Positions 24,701 through 33,454 of a DNA stretch of 64,000 bases are shown one piece after another; the stretch's first letter is position 1, and the number at the start of each line of letters is the position of its first letter. The stretch is from contig JAHLJT010009419.1 in NCBI GenBank assembly GCA_031308135.1, forward strand, positions 62,246,634 to 62,310,633. The letters are read 5' to 3'. The notes beneath the pieces were generated by a model. The model was given only the letters and a program-made list of their open reading frames with translations. It was not told the DNA's origin and searched no databases. The position numbers were made by a program, and so were the translations under genes. The DNA is from Acheta domesticus. Lineage: Eukaryota > Arthropoda > Insecta > Orthoptera > Gryllidae.

Positions 24701-27700
24701 CGCGTCGCACAGCGCCCGCCGCACTGGGCCCGAACGCACACAAGTTGGTACTCCGTTTAGTATTAAATGGGATACAGGAAACACCATCACTATCACCATA
24801 ACACCACCACCACCAGTCTCACTATCACCATTAATCTTACTCCTATTCCTGTCACTATCACTACTACTACTAATTCTTCCACATCACTGTCCCTTAACAG
24901 TTCCTTACCTCTAGCATTAACCCTACACTTACCACTAACCCTACTACTACCATTAACCCTATTACTACCCCTACCCAACCCCTACCACTAGCCCTACCCC
25001 TACTATTTTCACTATCACTACTACACCCACTACCCGTACCCTATCACTATCACTATCGTTATCACTATCCCTACCAATATCACTACTACTATTTCTACCC
25101 TTATCACTGTCACTAATACTATTCACAATCCCTTCATTACAACTCCACACCTCAGCACTATATCCTCACAGCTACATTTCCCATTCTACCACCTCTGCCA
25201 CAACTACTTCACTACCATCATCGTACCATCACCCCACATCCACCATCATTGCTACCAATCACTTACCAGCATCACTACCGCTCCATAACCACCAACTCAG
25301 CACTTTCACCACCATCACTACCCTTCATTACACTTCGTCACCTCAAGGATTTACACTTTCCATCGCGACTGCCATTGATAAAGTAATTAGAACACTCCAT
25401 GTGATGTGTATTTCACTTAGTATACAAACCATCTTCGAAATATTTTCAATAGTTTCATTTTTCTGAAGCTTAGCATGGCTCCTTCGTCGGGTTTTTATGA
25501 TATCGTGATATATATTTTCATTTCTGCCATGTAAGTTTATAATAAAATGTCATATTAAACGTAATTCGTGGCTCATATGGCTTCGGTCAAGGAAAGTTAC
25601 GTGATGAGCCAATGATAGAAAAACTTTTTGTAAACTTTTGATTTCTGACAAAATTACAGTTAGTTATCATTCTCAAGAATTAATTCGTAACAATGCGGAT
25701 AATCCCAAAAATATAATACATTACTTCATAAAGTTTCACCTTTGTAGGTGCCTTAAAATTCTTATCCAAACCACCATTTCACAAAAGTTGTACCACGATG
25801 TGACTAAAAATAGTGCCAGCCAGTTCGGCGGAATCGAGAGGAATCGAGTGAACTATTGGTCTGATTTGATCTCTGTGCCAATTACTTATTGCCATTTTAA
25901 GTAATTTGCCGACATCATCGAAAACAAGATCATTAAGAAAAAATCAGGAAAGGAAAAAGTGTTATTGAAGTCACACTTTAATCACGTTTAAAAATGAAAG
26001 ATCTTTATATTTGACATCCATTCGTTGTTTTTCCCCTTTATTATCATATAAACGAAAACCAGAAACTTTGAATTCTATCCCTTAATATGGCTTATGAGCT
26101 CAAATATAACGCTTTCCATATTGTTACAATTATCTAATCTTCAAGGTGTCTTAACAAATAAATTTTCAAATATATGTATAAAAACTATTAATTGTATTAG
26201 CAGTTAAAGAAAATTCTAGAAGCTGAATATTTTTTAAATTAATTTTGTAACAAAATATTTCTTTAGAGGAGAGCTAGATAAGCTAGATCACTTTTTTTAA
26301 CTACTTCTAAAATGTTATTTACTTTACCAATACACGTGAAATTTTGCGTGATATTTGAGAGAGGCTTTCTCCTTATATTGTTGGAACAAACAACATCATT
26401 GTGATTACAGTTATTATAAAATACGGAATGAATGTTTTATACATTTGCAATAGGACATAACCTATTGCAATTTGCAATAGGTTATTGGTGCAAGTTGCTA
26501 TAAGACCTAACCTATAACAATTAACCTAATCCCACAGCACATATTTTCTGTACTTGCCCGAAAACATACAAGCCGCGACGTATTATTAAAATCAAAACAC
26601 ACTATTATAGAGCAGAAATACTAACAATTAATTTGGTGTGAATATTCTTCTTATATATGTTATTCAATCGCATTAAAAATGCAAAGAAGATGAGTAGTAG
26701 AAAAAGCCTCTGACCTTTCAGAATAAAAATTCCTTACTGTACTGAAGAAATCAAGGCCTACAACTTATGATTGTGGCTTGGATTATCAGCCCTGTTATCC
26801 TACGAATGTCATCTAGTGGAAAAGGCAGGAAACACTTCCCACCAACATTTAAAAGCAAGGACCACTTTACCTAACCGGTTCAATTCACCTAACTCTCACC
26901 TACATTATTATGAGCAACAATATACATTTCACTCAAAGTGCATGTATGAAATGGATAAAAGCTTTGTTTCATTCTTTATTTTTACAAGTCGCACTTTTTT
27001 AAACATTTTGTAGGAATAGTTGTTTGGAATATTAGATGCTATCTATCTATCGATCTTAAGCATCATTGCGGCCCACTGTGCTGAATTCGTCTCGGACCGT
27101 GCTAGCAGCCGCTTTGGTGATTCGCCAGATCGCGCCACCATCGCCTCAACCGTCGCGAGCTCGAAATTGCGTTCGACGTCGTGAAAAGAAGAGCGACGTG
27201 TTTCGTGCGCCCACCGCCTCGGCGCTACCGGCCTCCCGCGGAGGGCAAATGGTAGCGATTGCAGCGGCAGGGCGTAGGGAAATCGTGCAAATACGGCGCC
27301 TTTCAAAAAAATACGTGAGCCGGAAACGTGATGGATTTACTTCTTCCGAACCAAATAATTTGTAAATGAAATTAATATCGTAAAACAGGGGTGTCTCTTG
27401 CACATAAATTGTGCGTGTGTTGGGAGGGAAGGGTACATCAAAGAAAGTGATTTAATTCTCGTTCTTTTGTAGAAGTTTAATTTAATGTACGACTTATATT
27501 TTATTGATAATATATTGAAGTTAACAAGTTACATGCTGTGTATTAAAAATGTCAAATTAAGTCCTAGCTATTCATTAATTCAGTTATAAACTCAAATATA
27601 AGCTTTAAACATTTGTTAACATGACAAGTGTGAGATATAATAATTATTATTGATATAAGTGATTTTGAATTAAAATCTTAATCTTTACCACATAACTACC

Positions 27701-29251
27701 AACTTCTCTATGATGAGAGATCCGCACTTTCAGAAACATTCTGAATGAAGGTTCGTAGTTCAAAATTACTTTCATTTAATTATGTGTTTGTTAAATATTC
27801 CTCACATGTACGCACATATTATTTCTAATTTTAAGAACACACACACACACACACATCAATGTCCACACATATCAATGTACTCTACACTATACAACACTAG
27901 AAAATGGAGGAAATATGTCAGCTTCTATCACCTTAATTTTGGAGTGAACATATGTTCAAGTGAGTGTGTATTTTTGCTGAAGTTTAGTTTCAGCCAAGAC
28001 CGTTTATTTTGTAGATTTATTGAAGTTAATAGGGTTCACGTGGTAGAGTAATGAAGAGAAATTTAATCTTAGTCATTAATACTATACAATCTTCGAAGAT
28101 TAGAAAACGATGCAATGCGGAAAATGGCGGCGGCGGTAAGAGTAGTAGTGTTGGGATGCAATGTAAGTATTGGTAATATTCTTTATATATGAATATTCAG
28201 GTTCTCGGGGGGAATCTTTACATCTACTTTCCAGTTCGAGAGGATCATAATAATTCCTTTTCCCATGCATTTTTGATTTATTGGGGACATGTCACCCCGT
28301 GCCTTAAACGTAGGAATACTTTCAACTATCTTACTCTTTAAAACTGTATGATTCCTATCTTTACTGGAATTCTTTAAAAGAAATAGACAATACTATTCTG
28401 GAAAGTCTGATCTCTTATAATTTGAAAAATCAATTCCGTATCACTGAAAAATGAGAATGTCAATTCTGTTTCTCTTTTAATTTCCAAGTGTGCAATTTAT
28501 TTGAAAACGCCTTTTATCCAAAAACACGCATGTTTCTTGTAAATTATTAAGTGACACTAATGTCAATTTGTGTTTTTTGTATATTCTAGAATCGTACTAA
28601 ATTCAAGTTCAATCGAATAAGCGAACAAGCACGTTTCCAACGTCAACAATTTTTTATCAATGCCATTTTTAAAATCTTCACACTTTTAAACAGATCTTTG
28701 TACTAGTGCCTTCATTCCAAATGTGTATGAATGCGCGGTGTTGCGTGTCCCGGAGCAAGAGAAATAGCGTCGCGCATGCGGTGACGTGCGCAGGGTGCGT
28801 GGGCGGCGTGAACGGGCTGGCCAACATCCTGGGCGCGGAGGTGTGCCGCCTGCACCGGCTGGCCGCGGAGGGCCGCTACGCCGACGCCCTCGAGCTGCAC
28901 CGGACCCTGCTCGCCCCCAACTCACTGGTATGGCCGCTCACATTGCCATTCATACCAACAACATAATAATAACACTAATAATAATAAAAAGCCCGTCGGC
29001 CCCGTGGCCGAGATCGCTAAAGCAGGAGTGTCGTGGTGATCTCGGACCAAAGGGTCGGGGGTTCGAGGTCCGCCTCGGACATGGATGTATTTCTGTCGTC
29101 CTCTCACCCCTCATTATCATCATCATCATTTTATCTTCCACGTGATAAAAATGGGATGTAGCGTCACGCTGATCCAACCTAAATTACACACGCTTATCTC
29201 TCCGGGCCTCGGAAGATGACGTGTAGCGTGGTCATAAACGGCCTACACGCA

Positions 29252-29316
<65 letters not shown>

Positions 29317-32300
29317 CCCGCCCCTTGGCGCAGACGGTTGCGGTAGCCGTCGTCTGTGTCGAGGAGGCTGCAGGTTCGAGTCCTGCGTAGACATGGTCGT
29401 CTTTGTGGTTGCCCTGCATCCCTTATTGTCATTCTATCACCTCATTATTCATTATTCATAATTCTAAGCGTAAAACCCTAAATCATAGCCACCATCCCCT
29501 TCTTACCTATTTTTGCTATGTGCTTTTCGTTACCCCCTCGCTTGTTAGTTGCTCTAAATTAGTTGATCACAGTGCCAACTTAATGTACTGTGACATCAGA
29601 AAAATCTGCTCGTCAGAAAAATCTCGGAACAGACCGACCGAGCAAAGGTAGAGGCCGTCGCGGCGGCAATCGCACAGTGTTCCAATTATGGTACGAAAGA
29701 GGGGGAAAAGGTTTGCTTGGAAAATCGATAATTACGATTTTTAACTGATAATTATTATGTAGTATGTTTATTATTTAATGACAATATTAAAGATCATATA
29801 ATAGAAAATACATTATTACATCACTCAAAACAATATCCAACTCTTTGTCATAAACAGTACTGTAATTCCACTACAATAGTATATAATATAATGTTTTATA
29901 CCATAGTATATATAATAATGAATTAGTTCGTTCTAAAACAATCATTAACGTTAACAAATAGGTACTCGGTAGGGGTACGTAAGAGAATTTTGACCCCAGG
30001 CTTGATTATTATTGATGTACACTTTTGTTTGAGAATATTTTAAATCCTCGTGATTTTCAGTATCTTTTCCATAACCTTCCATTTGCAAATTCCTTTACTT
30101 ATTCCATGAGTGCGAGCTATGACAATTCTCAGAATTTATTTTAATCTCGCAGATTTCTCTGGTTCGAAAAGCTACGTAGTGCATCTGTAGGTTGGGATTT
30201 ATAATATATTGCAGTTCTTTGGAACACACCAAACACTTCACCCTTGTTCCAGTATCTACAAAAGGATACCTTTGTTCCCTAACAGAAAGAAAATTGACGG
30301 GTGTAGATATTTTCCCTCTCATGTTGCCTGAGACATCGGCAAAGGCCGACGAAACAGTGCTCCGAGGTCATTCCTTGTCCCGTTGGCAATCACTGCTCTA
30401 AATACATATAGTCGTTCACCGTCTCTAAAGTACTTCCTTCCCATACAATTTTCTCACATTTACTCTTCCGTCTTACCTTTTCCTTTCTTTCCTCATTATA
30501 TCCCACGCATCACTCAGAGATTTAACCTCTTCTAGTTTATTTATTCTTCCATCATCTCAATCTCTTTTTTATACTTACGGAACTCTTTAAGATACGCTAT
30601 TATCTTTTCATACCTTCATTTATTTATTACTTTCATTTTCCAATTCCTCAAATCCTCTTTTACCTCCAGTTTTTTTCAACACGATTTATCCTATCATTTA
30701 TCAGCGTAGAAACCTTAGCACGTCTTCAACGGTCAGTGTCGTTTTTCGTGAGATTACTTCCTGCGAGGAGAACCGTCCCATGTCTACAACAATTGTGAAA
30801 CTTACCTTTCTAGAGAGTAATTTCTCGTACATTGTAGGAACTTCTGTGCCTGTCTAGCCAGCACTCCAAGAGAGGTTGTGGGCAATAACAATCCTTCACT
30901 TTCAAACTTGTTTATCCTTCTGCAGGAAACGGTAACGTAAGATGATTTTAGAAAAGATAGATGTGAATTATCGTGTTTCATAATTCCTGAACATCCATGT
31001 TTCATTTTCTTAATACTAACTACCTTTTATACAGGCATACCTACTTTATTTCAACCGACCAATATTCTTGTTTTTTAATCCTTATTTGATTTAGGTGCAG
31101 TCAAGCTGAACATTTAAATTTTATTTTAAACAGTTTATTCTCATTAAACATTTCCACGTTAAAAATTCAAATTAAAATCATTATTGTACTAAGTTGTGAA
31201 ATTAATGTTATTTTAATATCAAGATTCAGAGGTTTGTGCTGAGACTGATATTTACTCGAAAGAAAGTACAATCGGTGTTCGAAATCTTCGCGTGAAAAAT
31301 ACTTTTTTCTAAGGTCATAGCAAAAGGTTACTTTCTACATTCTACTACGTTTGCGTGAAGTTAGAATTTTATTAAAACATCTGAAGGAAGTCGTCATCGT
31401 GCATAAAATACTTTTCACGATGTCGTCACGTCAGAGTGTCAAAAAGCTTTTGAGCGCGGTAGGGAGGTTGAAACAGTAAAAAATAAAGTACATATTAACG
31501 GCAAAACATTTCATTATTACAAGAGTCTCCACAATAATTATTAACATATAATTAACTTTTAACACGTATTTAGTAGGAAACCTTTAACAGCTAATACACT
31601 ACGATGAGCCTCATACCGTATACCAATTTCACAAGTAAAAGTAAGTTTTCTCATAAATACCTTTGGATTTTTCCGGCAATAAATTACATACTGCAGCGTC
31701 TGCAGCTTCAGTCACTTCCTATGTAGTGTCAATATTGCTATTGCCCATTTTGAATTCAGCAATTATAATCACTACATACCAGCTAGACAATAGGAACTCG
31801 TATGCTTCGCTGTCTTATGTCGCGTCACCACATTCTCCTGATAACGAAGAAGGAACTCTTTTTCGATTAAACGAAGAGTCAATGTGAAACATATAATGAT
31901 TCAATATTTTTATACGATCGCAGAAAAAAATGTTTATATTTTCTGAGCGAAATGATTACATTTGGAACGACCAGAAATGCTGAGGTTCTTTTTTGCTTCG
32001 GCTTATTGATTTTAGCAAGAAAACAAAACACCCTCAATTTTTATCGTACAGGGAAACGAGCATTTCACGCTCTTAATTTAAAAATAACAATTTTGTATGC
32101 ATTGTGACCAGACGTGTTTCAGATGTTTAAAAAAATAGATTAACTTCACGCACACGTAGCGATACATATCCCTTGTTTTTGTACGGTGGTAGAAAATTGT
32201 TGGTTTTCTTTCATCTGACATGTGTGCAAATAAACAGAGAATTGATGCGCTCTTAAAAATCAAGTGAATGCATTAATGGCGCTGGTATGTTCGTGCGCAG

Positions 32301-32450
32301 GTGACGAGGGAGCTGGGCGTACCGGCCATGAAGGCTGCCATGGACCTGGTGGGGCTGTACGGGGGGCCGTGCCGCCGCCCGCTGCTGCCCCTCACGCCCG
32401 ACCAGCAGCAGCGCGTGCGCCAGGCCTTCGCCAAGGCGGGCTTCCTCTAG
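1312..32450 (+). CDS. HOGA1: 4-hydroxy-2-oxoglutarate aldolase, mitochondrial (3' six exons; 5' end outside window)
   Basis: Six spliced segments (1312-1440, 6764-6861, 15779-15943, 17865-17961, 28794-28927, 32301-32450; 773 nt, about 257 residues plus stop) join in one frame and align along the HOGA1/DapA-type class I aldolase fold. Known role of the family: mitochondrial cleavage of 4-hydroxy-2-oxoglutarate to pyruvate and glyoxylate, the last step of hydroxyproline breakdown. Seen: GSNGEF near the start of the barrel, YSLPANTG with the catalytic Tyr (15842-15844), GLKDSGGD with the Schiff-base Lys (15926-15928), AGSTGF, and a C-terminal YGGPCRRPL segment before TAG at 32448-32450. Splice phases are 1,0,0,1,0 in order and all fit. 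Human HOGA1 is about 327 aa, so roughly 70 N-terminal residues (transit peptide and first strand) are missing upstream. Exons are strongly GC-rich in AT-rich introns. A bacterial dapA homologue or contaminant is excluded by the introns. Confidence 0.93.
1495..1945. mobile_element. Possible MITE with imperfect inverted ends
   Basis: The left end GCGTATCTACGGTA...AGGCGCC is matched by the reverse complement of the right end, GCGTATCTAGGTA...AGGCGCC, over about 25-30 bp with gaps. The interior has a CTT microsatellite and AT-rich DNA. No clean target duplication was found, so the class is unknown. Confidence 0.35.
2790..3118 (+). repeat. 18-bp minisatellite plus GA-rich tail
   Basis: About a dozen degenerate copies of an 18-mer of the type AGGGAAATTTGCAGATAG, followed by GTAG and GAGA simple repeats. 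The open frames across it are produced by the period being a multiple of three. Confidence 0.9.
3776..4604. mobile_element. Non-autonomous hAT-type transposon (829 bp)
   Basis: Both ends read CAGTGGCGTAGC inward (perfect 12-bp terminal inverted repeat; right end 4593-4604). They are flanked by 8-bp near-duplications AGTAGCTT (3768-3775) and AAGAGCTT (4605-4612), 6 of 8 identical, as expected of an aged hAT insertion. The interior holds an AAT/ATT palindromic microsatellite (about 3855-3921) and no transposase; the 83-codon ORF at 4007-4258 has no recognisable domain. Confidence 0.82.
4915..6680. repeat. Cluster of a GC-rich dispersed repeat family
   Basis: A segment beginning GTTTCC and containing CGATGCTAGT and GCCACTGCCACCAGTAG occurs at about 4918-5000, 5531-5620 and 6573-6660. 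A second module (GTCCGTGGCAC...ACGACGAAATC...CTCTCCACG) occurs at about 5245-5345 and 6443-6540. Each contains internal hairpins around CGTGGC/GCCACG. The copies are too diverged to define termini; probably MITE relics. Confidence 0.6.
6764..6861 (+). CDS. HOGA1: HOGA1 exon ([14 protein letters not shown] segment)
   Basis: Acceptor TTGCAG at 6758-6763 and donor ACG|GTACAT at 6861/6862. The exon supplies two bases of the split Gly codon and then 32 codons, including [20 protein letters not shown] and NPSYYKTSM. This matches the human stretch around VEMTVSMAQVGADAAMV and PCYYRGRM, the beta strand and loop preceding the active-site tyrosine. It ends in phase 0, which fits the next exon. A dispersed repeat copy ends about 100 bp upstream of the acceptor. 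Confidence 0.92.
8613..9550. mobile_element. Solo LTR of a retrotransposon, interrupted by a hAT MITE
   Basis: Begins TGTTATG (8613-8619), ends CATAACA (9544-9550) and is flanked by a perfect 5-bp target duplication CACAT (8608-8612 and 9551-9555). After removing the inserted MITE and its duplicated target, the LTR is about 408 bp. It has a TTTAAA box and an AATAAA shortly before the 3' end, so the LTR sense is probably +. Five-bp duplications fit Gypsy or BEL/Pao. No internal retroelement region remains, so it arose by LTR-LTR recombination. Confidence 0.85.
8779..9300. mobile_element. hAT-type MITE (522 bp) nested in the solo LTR
   Basis: Ends CAGTGATGTGC and, inverted, CAGAGTTGTGC. Flanked by a perfect 8-bp target duplication CTTTAAAG (8771-8778 and 9301-9308). 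The subterminal regions are packed with GTCTAC / ACGCGTA motifs in both orientations, typical of transposase-binding subterminal repeats of hAT elements. It has no coding capacity. Confidence 0.88.
10085..10370 (-). mobile_element. tRNA-derived SINE (minus strand)
   Basis: On the minus strand a tRNA-like head (A-box GTGGCTCAGGCG near 10355, B-box-like AGGCTCAATCCCC near 10310) is followed by a body with GTGGTTTCCC and GGCGAATGCTGGGATGG. The tRNA part lacks proper acceptor pairing. The lower boundary is approximate and no target duplication was found. Confidence 0.6.
10530..10780 (+). repeat. CT-rich microsatellite tract
   Basis: Imperfect (CT)n with CACA interruptions and CTCTCTGAAT-type units. 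The ORF across it is a low-complexity artefact. Confidence 0.9.
10785..11700 (+). repeat. Degenerate tandem repeat, unit about 345 bp
   Basis: Recurring landmarks in the same order: AGCGTCCTG / AACGTCCTTTGATT / AGTGTCCTTTGAATT (about 10790, 11120, 11490), CAGTTTTCCTG (about 11210, 11562), and GAATGAAACG..GAG.CTTT (about 10960, 11655, with a weaker copy near 11300). Roughly 2.7 copies, heavily diverged. Confidence 0.6.
13280..15285 (-). mobile_element. Decayed jockey-like non-LTR retrotransposon (ORF1 plus endonuclease part)
   Basis: Read on the minus strand from about 15258 downward: an ORF1-like N-terminus; a segment with [12 protein letters not shown] and a zinc-knuckle remnant [12 protein letters not shown], whose first Cys is replaced by Phe; then an AP-endonuclease region with [14 protein letters not shown] and IVGDF followed by [14 protein letters not shown]. 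These are the order and motifs of jockey-clade elements. Several stops and frameshifts break both ORFs, and the reverse transcriptase is absent, so this is a dead fragment. It lies antisense to HOGA1. Confidence 0.8.
15521..15709. repeat. Foldback element, arms about 80 bp
   Basis: The left arm (15521-15602) and right arm (15623-15709) are imperfect reverse complements (e.g. TATAGTGTCTCTT / AAGAGACACTATA, GGTCACGA / TCGTGACC) around a loop of about 20 nt. The arms share sequence with the 166-bp repeat at 863-1194. It ends about 70 bp upstream of the catalytic HOGA1 exon. Confidence 0.85.
15741..15775 (+). repeat. (GT)n microsatellite forming the splice-acceptor tract
   Basis: Seventeen and a half TG units directly followed by CAG at 15776-15778, the acceptor of the catalytic exon. 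Confidence 0.98.
15779..15943 (+). CDS. HOGA1: HOGA1 exon with catalytic Tyr and Schiff-base Lys
   Basis: Exactly 55 codons between two phase-0 junctions. The acceptor CAG (15776-15778) directly follows a 35-bp (GT)n run at 15741-15775, so the usual pyrimidine tract is a dinucleotide repeat. The exon carries [12 protein letters not shown] (the Tyr that takes part in proton relay in this family) and [11 protein letters not shown] (the Lys that forms the Schiff base with the substrate). Both catalytic residues are intact. Donor: GAC|GTACGT at 15943/15944, followed at once by a 16-bp minisatellite. Confidence 0.95.
15970..16190 (+). repeat. 16-bp minisatellite (TCATTTGTTCACTTGC-type)
   Basis: About a dozen units of TCATTTGTTCACTTGC and variants starting 27 bp after the exon donor. 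Confidence 0.92.
17400..17707 (+). repeat. CCT/CTT-rich pyrimidine tract
   Basis: About 300 bp almost purely C and T on the + strand (CTCCTT, TTCTCC units); potential H-DNA former. All ORFs in it are low-complexity. Confidence 0.95.
17865..17961 (+). CDS. HOGA1: HOGA1 exon ([10 protein letters not shown] segment)
   Basis: Acceptor TTGCAG before 17865 and donor TCG|GTGAGT at 17961/17962. 32 codons plus one base: a helix ([15 protein letters not shown]), the strand [10 protein letters not shown] and the start of the next helix, LLPAMLV. This matches human FQVLAGSAGF followed by LMASYALGA. Ends in phase 1 and is completed by the exon 10.8 kb downstream. Confidence 0.92.
18205..18482 (-). mobile_element. 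tRNA-derived SINE with 12-bp target duplication
   Basis: On the minus strand the head reads ATGCCTCTTGGTCAGCGTGC and ends GGTCGAGGCA, so the acceptor-stem ends still pair. The B-box region is GGTTAGATTCC and there is a plausible anticodon hairpin. An unrelated body of about 200 bp and a TACATACAGTACATAC tail follow. Flanks carry ATATGTTTATAT at 18193-18204 and 18483-18494. A genuine tRNA is unlikely given the body, tail and duplication. Confidence 0.85.
19145..20138. mobile_element. Internally deleted Tc1-like transposon with long inverted repeats
   Basis: Inverted arms of about 200-220 bp (19145-19366 and 19938-20138), both containing ATATATTAGGTCTTATAATTTG-type outer and TATCACCAAAA-type inner sequence and an AAT/ATT microsatellite. 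Between them lies a transposase remnant. Long arms resemble IR/DR-type Tc1 elements (Minos/Bari style). The outermost ends and a TA duplication could not be fixed. Confidence 0.7.
19555..19870 (+). pseudogene. Tc1-like transposase fragment (N-terminal DNA-binding region)
   Basis: The + strand translation gives [14 protein letters not shown], a stop, then [20 protein letters not shown] and RRKPLLSSK. This fits the second helix-turn-helix region of Tc1 transposases (pattern VSxxTVRRxLxxxGLxGRxxRxKPLLS). In-frame stops are present and the DDE catalytic domain is missing. Not functional. Confidence 0.7.
22139..22404. mobile_element. Possible Penelope-like foldback with degenerate hammerhead motif
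   Basis: Inverted ends TTTTCGGGGCTGGTAGGCC (from 22139) and GGCCTACCAGCCCGGAAAA (to about 22402). The core shows AGTGGC, CTCAAGA (one base from hammerhead CUGANGA), then CGAAACGTC followed by GCCACT, which pairs with AGTGGC as stem I would. Confidence 0.45.
22889..23121. mobile_element. Second PLE-like foldback with intact hammerhead core motifs
   Basis: Arms of about 60 bp (22889-22948 and 23061-23121) are imperfect inverted copies. Between and in the right arm: CTGAGGA (23039-23045), a GCCT/AGGC stem II, GAAA (23065-23068) and GTC (23070-23072). Stem I pairing is weak in this copy. Related in sequence to the element at 22139-22404. Confidence 0.5.
24520..24740. other. CpG-rich GC island inside the HOGA1 intron
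   Basis: Dense CpG with GCCGC runs and open frames on both strands, none resembling a known protein. Ends at the start of a simple-repeat array. Could be a cryptic promoter or an unmethylated patch; no splice or start signals support a gene. Confidence 0.5.
24783..25340 (+). repeat. CAC/ACT-rich degenerate trinucleotide array
   Basis: Over 500 bp of ACC, ACT and ATC triplets and hexamers (e.g. CACTATCACTACTAC, CCCTACCACTA). Low complexity, non-coding. Confidence 0.9.
28794..28927 (+). CDS. HOGA1: HOGA1 exon ([16 protein letters not shown] segment)
   Basis: Acceptor GCGCAG ends at 28793. The exon completes the split Gly codon and reads [20 protein letters not shown], then a long C-terminal helical region ([17 protein letters not shown]), matching human [20 protein letters not shown]. 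Donor CTG|GTATGG at 28927/28928, phase 0. A tRNA-derived SINE begins only 63 bp into the following intron. Open frames upstream of 28794 are intronic shadows. Confidence 0.92.
28991..29313 (+). mobile_element. tRNA-derived SINE with (AAT)n tail
   Basis: Head with A-box TGGCCGAGATCGCTAAAG (29005-29022) and B-box GGTTCGAGGTCC (about 29060-29071), then a conserved GGACATGGATGT join, a body ending near 29252 and an (AAT)n tail to 29313. Preceded by an AATAATAAT stretch, the likely target. A Leu/Ser-type tRNA ancestor is suggested by GCCGAG..CGCTAAAG. Confidence 0.85.
29317..29465 (+). mobile_element. Second tRNA-derived SINE, inserted at the tail of the first
   Basis: Head with CTTGGCGCAGACGG (A-box) and GGTTCGAGTCC (B-box, about 29373-29383), then AGACATGGTCGTC and a short body ending ATTATTCATTATTC. 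The body is shorter than in the neighbouring copy, so it is truncated or a different subfamily. Confidence 0.8.
32301..32450 (+). CDS. HOGA1: HOGA1 terminal exon with stop
   Basis: Acceptor GCGCAG ends at 32300; 49 codons then TAG. Encodes [33 protein letters not shown] and the terminal AFAKAGFL, aligning with the human C-terminus ([28 protein letters not shown], ending NGWL). No AATAAA is present in the C-rich DNA immediately downstream; the first one I see is at 34047-34052, beyond a Harbinger-type insertion. The real 3' end is therefore unresolved. Confidence 0.93.
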   Translation: MTRELGVPAMKAAMDLVGLYGGPCRRPLLPLTPDQQQRVRQAFAKAGFL

Positions 32451-32756
32451 GCCACGCACCAACCCGCGCCTTCACCCGCCGCCCTTCCTGCCAGCTACCC
32501 TCGCCTGCCCACCCACTTACAAATCTAGCCAACCGCCCGCCCACCCGCACGCACGCCCGCACGCCCGCACGCCCGCACGCTCGCACATCCACACACGGCC
32601 GCACGCACGCACGCACTCACTCACTCACTCACGCACGTTCGCACTAACTCCCGCCCGCTCGCAAACCTATCTACACATCCTACAACCCACTCAATAATCC
32701 ACTCACCTATCTACCGGTCCACCTTTCCATCTGCCCGTTCACCCAACCCCCTCTTA

Positions 32757-33454
32757 AGGCTCAAGTACACGAGGCGAGTTTACAAGCTACAAGCCGGCTT
32801 TTTCACTAGCAGCTCGTAAACTAGTCCAGTGCACTCGAAGCACTCGCTCCGTTAGCTGTTTGTAAAAACGCTCAGGAAAAAGTTCAACCACCGGCGACTT
32901 TACACACCACTCGCCGGCTTTTGAGTGAGCTCGCTTGTAAACTAGTCACGTGTACTCACAGTAGCTTATGCCAAAGTTGCTAGTAGCATTGGTCTTGAAG
33001 ATGCTGGACGAGCTGGTTCTAGCGGGAGTTGTAGTTGTAGCTAAAGTGATTAAAAACGCCCTAATTAGATGACAAAACACGATACGGAAAGTGGATAAGA
33101 GAATCGTGTGGGTGAAACCGCATCCATTTCGCCTAACAACTGATTTTCTTTTAGCTCAGACATAAGTCGTTTAAAACTCGCATCCCTCAACGATTTGTTG
33201 CTGTTATCTTTATCTTTAATGTTCCACAATGTAGGAAATTGTTGGTACACTTGTAAAAACAATGAAATATTACTCGTGTTCCACTTCATTTTCACAACAG
33301 GATCCAACTAGCGTGTGGTTTCCACACGCTAGTTAGTTGGCTAATGAGCATGTGGGAAATTTTTGTGCACTCGACTAGTAGCGTACTCGTCGACTCGCCG
33401 GCTTTTTACAAGCCGGCTCGTTAGTTTGTAAACTCGCCTCGTGAACTAGAGCCT
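32757..33454. mobile_element. PIF/Harbinger-type element (698 bp) with TTA target duplication
   Basis: Terminal inverted repeats of about 30 bp (AGGCTCAAGTACACGAGGCG left; AGGCTCTAGTTCACGAGGCG inverted right), flanked by TTA at 32754-32756 and 33455-33457. The interior has repeated GCCGGCTTTTT modules and a MADF-like ORF on the minus strand. Transposase is missing, so it is a deletion derivative. Confidence 0.82.
33065..33307 (-). pseudogene. MADF/Myb-SANT-like ORF of the Harbinger element
   Basis: 80 codons. FLQVYQQFPTLWNIKDKDNS followed by NKSLRDASFKRLMSEL fits the start of a MADF domain (pattern LIELYxxxPxLWDxxxxxYxNKxxRxxAW). Harbinger elements carry such a DNA-binding protein beside the transposase. 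It stops after the first helices, so it is truncated. Confidence 0.65.

Larger units (their letters stand above)
17962..28793. other. HOGA1 intron (10.8 kb)
   Basis: The longest intron. Contains a SINE, an internally deleted Tc1-like element, two PLE-like foldbacks, a CpG-rich patch and a CAC/ACT-rich array. 18500-19140, 20140-22070, 23140-24440 and 25400-28690 show no gene; a GC-rich patch at 27066-27310 has open frames but no recognisable domain. Confidence 0.75.
28928..32300. other. HOGA1 last intron (3.4 kb)
   Basis: Two SINEs at the 5' side (28991-29465); 29470-32300 is AT-rich with nothing recognised. Confidence 0.75.

Noticed and set aside
24900..25000. Telomere-like CCCTA/CCTAA phrases
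   Set aside because: They arise within a degenerate ACC/ACT array; no regular TTAGG repeat.
27043..27403. Overlapping ORFs on both strands in a GC-rich intronic patch
   Set aside because: Mutual shadows with no recognisable motif.
28991..29071. tRNA-like sequence at the start of the last HOGA1 intron
   Set aside because: A- and B-boxes present but part of a SINE with an (AAT)n tail.
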